Source: Ruegeria sp. ANG-R (GTDB taxonomy: Bacteria > Pseudomonadota > Alphaproteobacteria > Rhodobacterales > Rhodobacteraceae). Taken from it: 64,000 nucleotides of DNA. The notes under the pieces were generated by a model. That model did not search any database, was not told where the DNA came from, and saw nothing but the letters and a program-made list of their open reading frames with translations. This document shows, one piece after another, positions 18,638 to 27,396 of the stretch; the first letter of the stretch is position 1, and every line of letters begins with the position of its first letter. Position numbers and translations under genes: made by a program. Location of the stretch: positions 186,001 to 250,000 of the forward strand of contig NZ_JWLJ01000006.1 in assembly GCF_000813985.1 (NCBI RefSeq). Reading direction: 5' to 3'.

Positions 18638-19047
18638 CTATTCCACAGCCTCGCTAACATCCGCAATTGTCGTGTCGGCCAATCGTTGTAATAAGCTGCG
18701 TTCGACATCCTGCATGATTTGGGAAACACGGTCGTGCAGCGCGTGTTCAAGAGAACACTGGTGCTGATCAGTATCGGCACTTACAGAAATGCGCCGCTCA
18801 TCGAATGCAAGATACACGTCTGCCAGTGCGATGCTGTGCGGCGCACGGGCAAATCGCAACCCACCTGAATGCCCTCTTTCCGAGGTCAACAAACCCGCTT
18901 CACGACGCTTGCCCAAAACGCGCCGGACAACCACTGGGTTGGTGCCCGCATGTGCTACAATTTTGCTGAGGTTTGCGCGGGTTCGGCGTCGTATGCCATG
19001 TGGCCGAGCGCGTACAGAGCGAGAGAGAGCCGGGAGTTACGTTTCAT
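18638..19047 (-). pseudogene. Rrf2-family regulator with one frameshift
   Basis: From the ATG at 19047 the minus strand reads MKRNSRLSLALYALGHMA, the Rrf2 N-terminus, up to TSAK near 18965. A one-base shift then moves to the frame that continues IVAHAGTNPVVVRRVLGKRREAGLLTSERGHSGGLRFAR, the Rrf2 winged helix and wing. The C-terminus (SLLQRLADTTIADV) is complete. The segment where cluster-ligating Cys residues would lie has one Cys only (HQCSLEHAL). It is broken as read and lies between an intact and a broken DUF1826 gene. Confidence 0.78.
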
Positions 19048-19266
19048 GTTTTATCCCAGCCGCAATACGAAAGTATGTAACAACTTGTGTTTCGAGAATC
19101 TCGTAACTCACATAGTTTCATTTTGTCTGCCTACTTTCATATTCCCACGGTTCTGACTTATGCGACTCAAACCTGCTCGTTTCTTTGGCCGATCACTCCA
19201 GCCGGCACAGTGGCATGTCCGAGCCCACCAGCCGCCAACGATGATATTCAACGGCGCGCCCCTAAA

Positions 19267-19534
19267 ATGACAGTTGCGCAAGAGATCGGAAAGAGCACGC
19301 CTGCCGAAGTGTTTGTTGTCCAAACACCAAAGTCTTTGACACAGCTTTTCGCTCCAGGTTGCGCAGCAGCGATCTGGGAAAGACAGCCTTTAAAAGTCCT
19401 TTCAATATTGGCTCGACAATCTGGACCCCGAGCAACTTCCGAATGCAAGACTGATACTTAGCGCTACGGCCGTTCAAGACGCCATGCGCCATCGCTTTAA
19501 GCTTCCGGGTGGGCACCTGAGTTCACGTCTGTGA
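19267..19534 (+). pseudogene. Second DUF1826 copy, truncated and frameshifted
   Basis: ATG 19267 begins MTVAQEIGKSTPAEVFVVQ and continues LFAPGCAAAIWERQP, parallel to the intact DUF1826 protein's [15 protein letters not shown]. After about 19388 the matching sequence moves to another frame: FQYWLDNLDPEQLPNARLIL, against [20 protein letters not shown]. That frame stops at 19532-19534, losing the C-terminal two thirds with the H-x-D motif. It is clear evidence of a duplicated and decayed metal cluster. Confidence 0.75.
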
Positions 19535-19685
19535 TCTTTTCGGTTCAGCCAAAAAGGAAGCGAGCAACAGGTTCGTCCGTTCCCAAACAACTCCAAAGTC
19601 TATTTTAGAACGTCCGGTTCAGGCTGGAGTGGGTTCACTCCCTGGAGTGCGGAGATGGACGGTTCTGAACCCTGCGTGAAGTCAA

Positions 19686-21296
19686 CTATCCTTCTGCTGT
19701 TTCTATCTTCCAAGCCTCTAGCAGCCTCGGAAGCGCAACATTCCAATCCATAACACCTGTCCGTTTGACCCAGTCGTTGTATTGGCTAATCAAGTCTGCC
19801 TCCAAGTCGGCGTTGCTCCCTCTCAAATCAGTCAACTCTGTGCGATCCGCTTCGATGTCATAGAGTTCCCAGTCTTGCCCATGCTGTCTGACGAGTTTGA
19901 ACTGACCCAACCGCACCGCCGAATTTCCCTCATGTTCGAAAAAGATAGGTTCTTCCCGTGCCCAGTCCTTGCCACGGAACAGATCCATCAATGACTGCCC
20001 TTGCATGGGCTGAATTTCGTGACCACCAACCTCACTTTGGTACTGACATCCCGTTGCCTCCAAAATAGTCGGTAAAACATCAACGACATGACAGGCAGTG
20101 TGCGCGTTTGCCTTGGAGGCAAACCCCTTGGGCCAATGCGCTATGAGCGGAGTCGAAATACCGCCTTCATGGACGTAGTGCTTGAACAATCGAAATGGCG
20201 CATTCGAGACGTTTGCCCACGGTTTGTCGTAACTTTGGTATGTCTGGGCATCGCCTGGCATCACGTCGGGGCGGTTTCCCATTTCAATGGGGCGACCGTC
20301 ATTAGTGGTGTCCGGGAAGAATTTTGCCCACCCGTCTTCCGCCATGAATTCAGCGCAGCCGCCATTGTCGGACAGGAACAAAATCAACGTGTCTTCAAAT
20401 TGACCCAGACGCTTTAGCGCAGCAATAAGTCTACCGATAGATTGGTCCATCCGGTCCACCATCGCAGCATAGGTGGCCATCTTTCGTGCCTCCCAATCGG
20501 TATTCCGTTCGGCCTCCCAGGGGTGAACAGCAACATCACGCGGAGATATTTCCCAGTTCTTCTGAAACAGGTTCATGCTGTTCATGGTTTCGTGTCGTGC
20601 GGTACGGATTGTGTCCCAACCACCTGAATATATCCCGTCATAGCGGGCGATGTCCTCGGGATGGGCATGCAGCGGCCAATGCGGTGCAGTATGTGCGAGA
20701 TAAAGAAAAAATGGCTGATCGTCAGGCGTTTCTTCGATCATTCCAATCGCTTTGTCCGTGATCGCATCCGTGAAATAGAAGTCATCAGGGAATGTCATAA
20801 CACGGCTGTCATCTTCGAGCATGTAATGCGGCGAGAAGAAATGCGTCACGCCATCGACGATCCCATAGAAGCGATCAAAACCGCGCTGTCTCGGCGTCGG
20901 ATGCTCAACATCTCCGACCCGCCAACTGTCAACTTCGCGTGCCATGAAATCTCCGGCGACATGCCATTTGCCGGACATCAAGGTCCGATAGCCACCTGCA
21001 CGTAGGTGCTCCGCTATGGTGGCGCTGTCATTGCGTAAAAACCCTTGGTACGCGAGCGTACCCAGATCGGCCCCCATGTGACCCACGCCGGCGTTGTGCG
21101 GGTACAACCCGGTCAAAAGAGATGCCCGCGTAGGACAACAGCGGGCACAGTTATACATTGCCGTAAGCAGCACACCATCCCTTGCAAGGCTATCGATATT
21201 TGGAGTGCGTATTTCCGATCCGGTGGCACCCAAATCTGCAAAACCCAGATCATCAGCCAAGATCAGTATCACATTCGGTCGTTTTCTTGTCGGCAT
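19686..21296 (-). CDS. Type I (formylglycine) arylsulfatase
   Basis: A 536-residue sulfatase. ILILADDLG holds the first metal-binding Asp pair, and the active-site motif CCPTRASLLTG gives the C-x-P-x-R consensus with Cys53 as the residue to be converted to formylglycine. LSDNGGCAEF holds the second metal Asp-Asn pair. There is no signal peptide, so the enzyme is probably cytoplasmic and acts on an imported sulfate ester. A formylglycine-generating enzyme must be encoded elsewhere. It is divergent from the cyclase at 21428; no dedicated transporter is adjacent. Confidence 0.9.
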   Translation of the reverse strand: MPTRKRPNVILILADDLGFADLGATGSEIRTPNIDSLARDGVLLTAMYNCARCCPTRASLLTGLYPHNAGVGHMGADLGTLAYQGFLRNDSATIAEHLRAGGYRTLMSGKWHVAGDFMAREVDSWRVGDVEHPTPRQRGFDRFYGIVDGVTHFFSPHYMLEDDSRVMTFPDDFYFTDAITDKAIGMIEETPDDQPFFLYLAHTAPHWPLHAHPEDIARYDGIYSGGWDTIRTARHETMNSMNLFQKNWEISPRDVAVHPWEAERNTDWEARKMATYAAMVDRMDQSIGRLIAALKRLGQFEDTLILFLSDNGGCAEFMAEDGWAKFFPDTTNDGRPIEMGNRPDVMPGDAQTYQSYDKPWANVSNAPFRLFKHYVHEGGISTPLIAHWPKGFASKANAHTACHVVDVLPTILEATGCQYQSEVGGHEIQPMQGQSLMDLFRGKDWAREEPIFFEHEGNSAVRLGQFKLVRQHGQDWELYDIEADRTELTDLRGSNADLEADLISQYNDWVKRTGVMDWNVALPRLLEAWKIETAEG

Positions 21297-21427
21297 TCAG
21301 AGGCTCCATTGCTGCACTGATGAGCTTACCTCACTATCGAAGATGATCTTGTCCCCAAGCGACACGACAACAGAGGGGGGGAGCCAAGGTTCTTTGATCA
21401 TCTTGTCCAAACGACTAGTTTGAGAAC

Positions 21428-22600
21428 ATGGCCTCCGTAGCACAACTAACCAACTGGATGATTACCGAAGGGCGCCGCTCAGGCGACCCGGTGAAGGTAG
21501 TTTCTCATTTCTGCTCGTCCTTAATTGAGCAAGGTGTACCGCTCTGGCGGGTCAATATCGGTCAGCGTTTCGCCAATCCTTTACTCATAGCATGGGGGGT
21601 CGTTTGGACTCCTGACGGGACCGACAGCTACGACGTAACTCATGAAACGATGTTGACAGAAGGGTATGTTGGCAGCTCGTTTGAGTACATTCTGGAGCAC
21701 AGAAAGCCGCTTCACAAAAACCTGCGACAACTGAACCCAAAGACTGAGCATTCATCGTATCTTGAATTCGCTGAGCTAGGTGGCACAGATTACTATGCGA
21801 CTCTGATGTATTATGGCGATGGATCACTACACGGCTGCACGTTTGTCACGCAGGAACCAAACGGCTTTTCACCGCAACATCTGAAATTGATTGAGACCGC
21901 ACTGCCTGCTCTGTCTTGCGCTTTGGAACCTGTCACGATGCGCAAGTCAGCCAAAGGGCTACTACGAACATATCTTGGCGATGGGCCCTCCGATGCCGTG
22001 TGGAACGGGCGGATCAAGCGAGGCGAACGAACGACCCTTGATGCAGTCGTCATGTTTTCTGACTTACGAGGTTTCACGGCACTTTCAGAAGTCGCACCCG
22101 AGGAAGATGTTTTTGACGCACTGAGTGGCTATTTTGATCTGGTCGTTCAATCTGTGGAAGAGAACGGTGGCGACGTTCTCAAGTTTATGGGGGATGGAAT
22201 TCTCTCGATCTTCACCATCGAAACTCAGAGTGATCACGCCGACCGATGCCGACAGGCTGCGCAAGCCGCACAAAGTATATTGGCCGGTTTGGCGACGCTC
22301 AACCGTCGCCGTATCGAGGCCAAAAAATTGTCTTTGGATGTTGGGATAGGGATCAACGTTGGGCAAGTCAGCTATGGCAACATCGGCAGTCCAGGAAGGC
22401 TTGATTTCACGGTTCTCGGGAGCGCAGTGAATGTTGCCAGTCGAATTGAGGGTTTGACCAAATCTATTGGCCACAGAGTGCTGGCGACATCAGCGATTGC
22501 TGGCGCCTCACCTGATCTGTTTTTGCCTTGTGGGTTTCATGAAGTTCGTGGCCTTGCTCGTCCAATCGAGTTGTTTTCTCTCGCCGAAGGAAAGCTTTGA
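21428..22600 (+). CDS. Class III adenylate/guanylate cyclase
   Basis: A 390-residue protein with an uncharacterised N-terminal domain (about 1-190) of the type common in alphaproteobacterial cyclases, and a C-terminal class III catalytic domain. Metal-binding Asp residues lie in MFSDLRGFTALSE and FMGDGILSIF, with Lys before FMGDG. The DFTVLGSAVNVASRIEGL helix carries the nucleotide-selecting Asp and the catalytic Asn-Arg pair. It therefore looks active and probably makes cAMP. No membrane segment is present. It is divergent from the sulfatase. Confidence 0.88.
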   Translation: MASVAQLTNWMITEGRRSGDPVKVVSHFCSSLIEQGVPLWRVNIGQRFANPLLIAWGVVWTPDGTDSYDVTHETMLTEGYVGSSFEYILEHRKPLHKNLRQLNPKTEHSSYLEFAELGGTDYYATLMYYGDGSLHGCTFVTQEPNGFSPQHLKLIETALPALSCALEPVTMRKSAKGLLRTYLGDGPSDAVWNGRIKRGERTTLDAVVMFSDLRGFTALSEVAPEEDVFDALSGYFDLVVQSVEENGGDVLKFMGDGILSIFTIETQSDHADRCRQAAQAAQSILAGLATLNRRRIEAKKLSLDVGIGINVGQVSYGNIGSPGRLDFTVLGSAVNVASRIEGLTKSIGHRVLATSAIAGASPDLFLPCGFHEVRGLARPIELFSLAEGKL

Positions 22601-22719
22601 TAAGGTGTTGCATTTTTTGGGCTGCACCGCAAAGAGCAGGAACCAGGTACTGGGCGCCAAGTGTAAAAGGCTGGTTCGTCCCGCATTTCGGGGTTTGCAA
22701 AGCCTGACGATGAAGGTCC

Positions 22720-23187
22720 GGTTTTGGCTGCAAACGATCTTAGAAGCGAAGCAGGCGGACGGTTCACGATGTGGGTTGTGTAGTTCGACAAAACCTTGAG
22801 TGCCGTCCCGGCGATGACCTCAAGAACGGTCTGCTTTGAATATCCGGCCTCGATCAGAGCATCGACCTGCTCAACACTGGCCCATCCCCGCGATTCGTTG
22901 ATGGTTTCAGCAAAAATATGGAGCGCTTCGAGTCTGGCGTCCGCGATTGGTGTACCCGCGCGCAATGCCGTGATCACACTATCATCCACTCCTGCCATCT
23001 CCGATACGGCCGTGTGCGCCGCCATGCAATAGGTGCAACCGTTCAGACGGTTAACCACCACTAAGAAATCCCTCAAGTTGTGATCAAAAATCGCTGGTTT
23101 TGCCCTGACCATCATACCGCAACGGCCTTCAACAAGCCCCGGGGCTGTCAGAAATGAAAGTCCAGCGGAACCGTTCGCGGGTAAGTA
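22720..23187 (-). pseudogene. AhpD-like carboxymuconolactone-decarboxylase-family protein, probably decayed
   Basis: The minus-strand frame encodes a clear core: NRLNGCTYCMAAHTAVSEM with the redox CxxC and the following His, then LRAGTPIADARLEAL and VLEVIAGTALKVLSNYTTHI, like the intact AhpD-like protein at 57246. Around the core the fit is poor: the N-terminal helical half is garbled and short, and the frame runs on past the natural end into sequence antisense to the cyclase gene. I read it as a decaying gene; a divergent but working protein is possible. Confidence 0.55.
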
Positions 23188-23411
23188 CTTGGTTCGCAAC
23201 CGATAAGGTCGAAATGACAGAGGATACCTCGAGATCCGAAAACTCATTTTGGACAAAAAAACTTCAAAAATTACCGGTGGCTTGTCCGAGCAATGTGGAA
23301 GCGACAATGCGGAGTGTGTGTTTAGCCGTACCACTTGAAATCTCTTACATTTGGTTAAATGGAATCACGCTGTTTTCGCCCACGGGAATTGGAAAGCGTT
23401 TCGATTTGCTT

Positions 23412-24425
23412 TCAGCGGGGTTTAGCAAGTCTTTGCTCTCGGTAGGTTCTGGGCGTTTCTCCGAAGCGGGTTTTAAACCAGCGCGAAAAGTGGCTGCTGT
23501 CTGAAAAGCCGCATTCATACGCGATCTGGGTTACGGTTCGTTTCGAGTTCATCAGCCGCCATCTGGCGTGTTGCAGACGCATGTCGCGCCAAACTTCTTG
23601 TGGCGTCGCTTTGGCGTGCTTGAGAAACACGCGGTTTAGTTGGCGCACAGTTGAACCAAGCATTGCGGCGAGATGTTCCGTCGTGTCAGGTTCCCGAAGC
23701 TTTTGGCGCATAATTTTTATGGCTTGCTCAACCCGCCAGTTCCCGCATTCTTCCAGATCCTGAAACGGAAGCCTGCCCACTTCGTGAGCCATACGGTGTT
23801 CGTCGACAACCAGAGCAGTAAGGCCTTTCATCCCTCTGGACCTTCCACAACGCTCAATTAGAATTTCAACTGCGAGGTCAATTGCTGCCGTGCCACCGGG
23901 ACAGGTCAGAATCCCGTCGTCGCTAACGTAAAGTTCGTTTTCAATCGGAATACTTTCCGGAAACATGGCCATAAATTCTGGTCGGTGGTGAGCATGAATC
24001 GCCGCTCTTTTTCCGCCCAGCAATCCAGCCTTTGCAATCGCGAAACTACCGGTGCAAAGACCGACCAGTTTTGTGCCAAGTGCATGCTGCTTCTGTAAAA
24101 ACTCAAAGGTATCGGCATGGATGCCATCTAGTTGATCGATCAGTCCGCCAACGACGACAATATAGTCATATTCCCCAGCTTCATCGTACGTTTTCCAAGG
24201 AGCGATAGAAAGTCCGGAGCTGGAGCAAACGGGCTCCTTATCGTGTGAAAGCACGTCCCAATGGCAAAATACCTGCCTGCTGCGATCTGCTTCATCCGAC
24301 GAATGCCTGACTGCATCGATAAACCCGGCCAAAGGTAAGATCGTGAAGGCCGGGGTCAAAATGAAGGCAAATCGAACGTCTGGGTCGATCTGTTCGTTTG
24401 CATTGGTTGTTAGCAAGTCAGACAT
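23412..24425 (-). CDS. GlxA-family regulator (DJ-1/PfpI domain plus AraC HTH)
   Basis: A 337-residue protein with an N-terminal GATase1/DJ-1-like domain (about 15-190; nucleophile-elbow region VGLCTGSFAIAKAGLL) and a C-terminal AraC double helix-turn-helix (LAAMLGSTVRQLNRVFLKHAKATPQEVWRDMRLQ, then VTQIAYECGFSDSSHFSRWFK). Regulators of this architecture include GbdR and SouR, which respond to glycine betaine, dimethylglycine or sarcosine. It is divergent from the racemase-TRAP-sarcosine oxidase run, so it is the probable activator of that operon. The ligand is inferred only. Confidence 0.88.
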   Translation of the reverse strand: MSDLLTTNANEQIDPDVRFAFILTPAFTILPLAGFIDAVRHSSDEADRSRQVFCHWDVLSHDKEPVCSSSGLSIAPWKTYDEAGEYDYIVVVGGLIDQLDGIHADTFEFLQKQHALGTKLVGLCTGSFAIAKAGLLGGKRAAIHAHHRPEFMAMFPESIPIENELYVSDDGILTCPGGTAAIDLAVEILIERCGRSRGMKGLTALVVDEHRMAHEVGRLPFQDLEECGNWRVEQAIKIMRQKLREPDTTEHLAAMLGSTVRQLNRVFLKHAKATPQEVWRDMRLQHARWRLMNSKRTVTQIAYECGFSDSSHFSRWFKTRFGETPRTYREQRLAKPR

Positions 24426-24514
24426 TGCTTTTCATCGTCACACAAAATGTCTCATTTGTTCTATTATCAGTCTGCCATGTACCTCAAATGAATACAAAGA
24501 CTCAAGGAGGGATC

Positions 24515-25564
24515 ATGCGTTGGAATCGAACCGTGACGGTTATTGGGGCACATGCCGAAGGTGAAGTTGGAAGAGTCGTTACAGGTGGAGTGTTGAATAT
24601 CCCCGGCAATTCAACATTGGAGAAACTTGAATATCTTCAGGCGAACGACGACTTGCGGAAGTTTGTAAACCAAGAGCCACGAGGGTGCGCGCAGATGACA
24701 ACAAACCTGCTGTTGCCCGCAAGCGACGCGTCGGCTGACGCTGCATTTATTCCCATGCAGGCTGACGGATCACACGCAATGTCAGGCTCAAACGCCATGT
24801 GTGTCACAACTGTGCTGCTCGAAACCGGTATTATCCCTATGAAGGAGCCGGAAACCGAGGTGGTATTAGATACTGCTGCCGGGCTTGTAACTGCGAAAGC
24901 GTCTTGCCGAGATGGTCGCGTGGAGAGGGTCACGTTAGACTTTTTTCCCGCATACGTGGAGCTGTTGGACGCAAAGCTCGAAGTGGCAGGGATTGGGACC
25001 ATATCCGTGGACGTTGCTTTTGGCGGAGTGTTCTATGTCATGCCCAATGTCGAACAACTTGGTTTTCAGATTGGTCCGGATGTCGCGCAGGATATGGTCA
25101 GGCTGGGCAACGACATTAAGAAGGCAGCTCAAGAGCAGTTTAATGTACAGCATCCGGAGATCGAACAGTTCAACTCAATCGAGTTCTTGATGTTCACAGG
25201 TAAAGAAAAGCCTGCTGCGAAGGTCTTTCGGAATGCGACAATCATGCCGCCAGGGCGTGTCGACCGCTCACCATGTGGCACGGGTTCGGCGGCTCGAATG
25301 GCGGCGATGTACGCAAAGGGTGAGATATCGATCGGCGAAGCGCTTGATATGCGTTCGACAATCAATTCAAGCTTTTTGACATCCGTTGTTGGCGAAACAA
25401 CGGTCGGCGGGCGAAAAGCAATCCTCCCGCAAATTTCTGGACGCGCATGGATATATGGAACAATGCAACTCGGGTCTGATCCCACTGATCCCTATCAACT
25501 AGGGTACACCTTGGCCGACACTTGGGGAACGGGCATTGACCACGAAATTCCAGGGTTGAACTAA
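24515..25564 (+). CDS. Proline racemase superfamily enzyme with Ser/Cys catalytic pair
   Basis: A 349-residue protein started at ATG 24515, which has AAGGAGG at 24503. In this superfamily two residues act as acid/base. Here the first position is Ser90 (HAMSGSN, where racemases have MCGH) and the second is Cys254 (DRSPCGTGSAARMA). Cys-Cys members are proline racemases or hydroxyproline 2-epimerases, Cys-Thr members are trans-3-hydroxyproline dehydratases, and Ser-Cys members are known among epimerases. It is probably an epimerase on an amino acid or imino acid. It is first in the run, 214 bases before the TRAP receptor gene. Confidence 0.85.
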   Translation: MRWNRTVTVIGAHAEGEVGRVVTGGVLNIPGNSTLEKLEYLQANDDLRKFVNQEPRGCAQMTTNLLLPASDASADAAFIPMQADGSHAMSGSNAMCVTTVLLETGIIPMKEPETEVVLDTAAGLVTAKASCRDGRVERVTLDFFPAYVELLDAKLEVAGIGTISVDVAFGGVFYVMPNVEQLGFQIGPDVAQDMVRLGNDIKKAAQEQFNVQHPEIEQFNSIEFLMFTGKEKPAAKVFRNATIMPPGRVDRSPCGTGSAARMAAMYAKGEISIGEALDMRSTINSSFLTSVVGETTVGGRKAILPQISGRAWIYGTMQLGSDPTDPYQLGYTLADTWGTGIDHEIPGLN

Positions 25565-25778
25565 ACAGCGACCAGCGACCACAGGCTCGGATGCAAAAGC
25601 AACCGGGCCTTTCAGTTCGTATCAAAACAATGGTGATCAGGCGAATAGGCAATGTCCGTTTCGTTATAAAAATGGACCATCATATTCAATTTGATCCCTG
25701 ATTCCATTCCTATCCTGACTCCCACTAATTGCTCTGTCGCTGAGGGCATGAGGATCAAATCAAATGGGAGGATCTCCA

Positions 25779-26801
25779 ATGACAATCAAACTCACCCGTC
25801 GTGCCGTATTGGCCGCGGCAACAGCAGTATCAATGGGGCTGACAGCTTTCGCTGCTTCGGCTGCGGATACTACGCTTCGCCTTTCTCACCTTTCGCCGCC
25901 CGACTCCGATATGGATGTATGGGCTAACGAGTTCGCATCTCGCGTTGCTGAAGCTACAGAGGGTCGCGTAGAGGTGCGGGTATTTCCGGCAAGCCAGCTG
26001 GGTGACTGGGAAGAGGTTTACGAACAGTTGGCCCAAGGTTCTGTTGATCTAGCCATTCAGTCCGTTTCGACCAAGTTTGATTCCCGTCTGGCCCTGACCT
26101 GGTTCCCCTACACCGCTGTGGACTATGACAGCGCAAAAGAGGCCTGGAACACCGGCGGCTTCCTGTTCAATATCGTAGATGGACTGGTCGAGCCACAGGG
26201 TATCGAACTCCTTGCGCCCTATGCATTCGGACTGGGTGGCGTTGCTGTTGGCAAACCGGTTGCTGACCCCAAAAACCCGGACGCGGATCACAGCGACCTG
26301 AAAATCCGCGTTTGGCCGTCGGGTGTGGGCACCCACAAACCTCTACTGGAACGGCTCGGTTATTCAACCACGACCATGCCCTGGGCTGAACTGTACACCG
26401 GCGTTCAGACCGGTGTTATTGATGGAATGGTCGGCGGCGTACCTGAGAATGCGGTGCGTGACTGGAACGGTGTTGTGGACACATGGCTGCAACTCAATGA
26501 CCACTTTGAAATCAACTGGCTTCTCACCTCGGCCTTCTCGATGGCAAACCTCCCGGAAGAGGATGTTGCTGCAATCTCCGGTATAGCTGCTGAAATGGCG
26601 ACGGAACGTTTCGATGCTGTTCAAGCTGCCGACGAGGGTTACCTCCAGCAACTGCGTGATGACGGTGTAACCGTTGTGACCTACACGAAACCCGAGATCG
26701 AAGCGATGGCCGCCGCTGTCCGTGCAGACGCATGGCCGCTCATGAAGCCTGAAATCGGCGACGAGCTCTATGAACTGATCCAGAACCACTACGGGAACTA
26801 A
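25779..26801 (+). CDS. dctP: TRAP transporter substrate-binding protein DctP (second system)
   Basis: A 340-residue receptor. ATG 25779 has GGGAGG at 25767; an upstream in-frame ATG at 25764 overlaps that site and is rejected. The signal peptide begins with paired Arg (LTRRAVLAAATAVSMGLTAFAASAAD), possibly Tat-type. The ligand-binding region is LKIRVWPSGVGTHKPLLERLGYSTTTMPWAE followed by LYTGVQTGVIDGMVGG. It lies after the racemase gene and before dctQM, separated from the latter by a terminator-like hairpin. Its substrate is probably what the downstream enzymes degrade. Confidence 0.92.
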   Translation: MTIKLTRRAVLAAATAVSMGLTAFAASAADTTLRLSHLSPPDSDMDVWANEFASRVAEATEGRVEVRVFPASQLGDWEEVYEQLAQGSVDLAIQSVSTKFDSRLALTWFPYTAVDYDSAKEAWNTGGFLFNIVDGLVEPQGIELLAPYAFGLGGVAVGKPVADPKNPDADHSDLKIRVWPSGVGTHKPLLERLGYSTTTMPWAELYTGVQTGVIDGMVGGVPENAVRDWNGVVDTWLQLNDHFEINWLLTSAFSMANLPEEDVAAISGIAAEMATERFDAVQAADEGYLQQLRDDGVTVVTYTKPEIEAMAAAVRADAWPLMKPEIGDELYELIQNHYGN

Positions 26802-26813
26802 TCCCCCGAGCTG

Positions 26814-26845
26814 GGGGCGTGGCGAAAGCCATGCCCCTCGTTTTT
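26814..26845 (+). terminator. Intra-operon terminator/attenuating hairpin between dctP and dctQ
   Basis: GGGGCGTGGC (26814-26823) pairs with GCCATGCCCC (26828-26837) over a GAAA tetraloop, with T5 at 26841-26845. It lies 12 bases after dctP and 18 bases before dctQ. It probably stops most transcripts and stabilises dctP mRNA, giving excess receptor over membrane subunits, as is common in TRAP and ABC operons. Confidence 0.85.
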
Positions 26846-26862
26846 CAACTTGGGAGGAAGAA

Positions 26863-27396
26863 ATGCTTGAAGAACGTCAAACCCAGATAAAAAATCCAAT
26901 TTGGGTGTTTACCCTGAAAGCGCAGCGCTTTGTGATGTTTGTTTCGAGCATTGCCTTCACCGCAGCTGTCTTTCTTCAGGTCGTTACCCGGTATCTCTTC
27001 AACTACTCGCTATTTGGTATTGAGGAATTCGCCAGTTTTGCCGGGATCATCATGTACTTCATTGGCGCTGCTTATGCGACGCACGAGCGAAGCCATATAT
27101 CCGCAAGTCTGGTCGATACCATTTTTGGCGAAGGGCGCATCACAGCTGGCGTGCATACGTTTACACGCTTTCTGGCAGCTTTGCTGACGATCTACATTCT
27201 CGTCGCCTTGTGGGATCTGCTGGTCTTCACCGAACGGATGAACACCAAATCGACCGAACTGCGCGTGCCAATGATCTTCATCTACGGCACGATGTTCGTC
27301 GGCCTGGTTCTGACCGCCTTCTATTTTCTTCTCGAAACCTACGACAGCCTGCGAGCCACGATTTCGCACACTTCCGCTGAGGAGACCGACAAATGA
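26863..27396 (+). CDS. dctQ: TRAP transporter small membrane subunit DctQ (second system)
   Basis: A 177-residue membrane protein with four predicted segments (about 25-47, 55-75, 100-122 and 140-162). The DctQ motif region reads TRYLFNYSLFGIEEFASFAG. GGGAGG lies eight bases upstream of the ATG, and the stop overlaps the dctM start (ATGA). It pairs with the next gene to form the membrane part of the sodium-coupled transporter. Confidence 0.9.
   Translation: MLEERQTQIKNPIWVFTLKAQRFVMFVSSIAFTAAVFLQVVTRYLFNYSLFGIEEFASFAGIIMYFIGAAYATHERSHISASLVDTIFGEGRITAGVHTFTRFLAALLTIYILVALWDLLVFTERMNTKSTELRVPMIFIYGTMFVGLVLTAFYFLLETYDSLRATISHTSAEETDK

Noticed and set aside
25689-25760. Inverted repeat ATTTGATCC ... 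GGATCAAAT before the second dctP
   Set aside because: The nine-base arms are 54 bases apart and AT-rich; chance is as likely as function.
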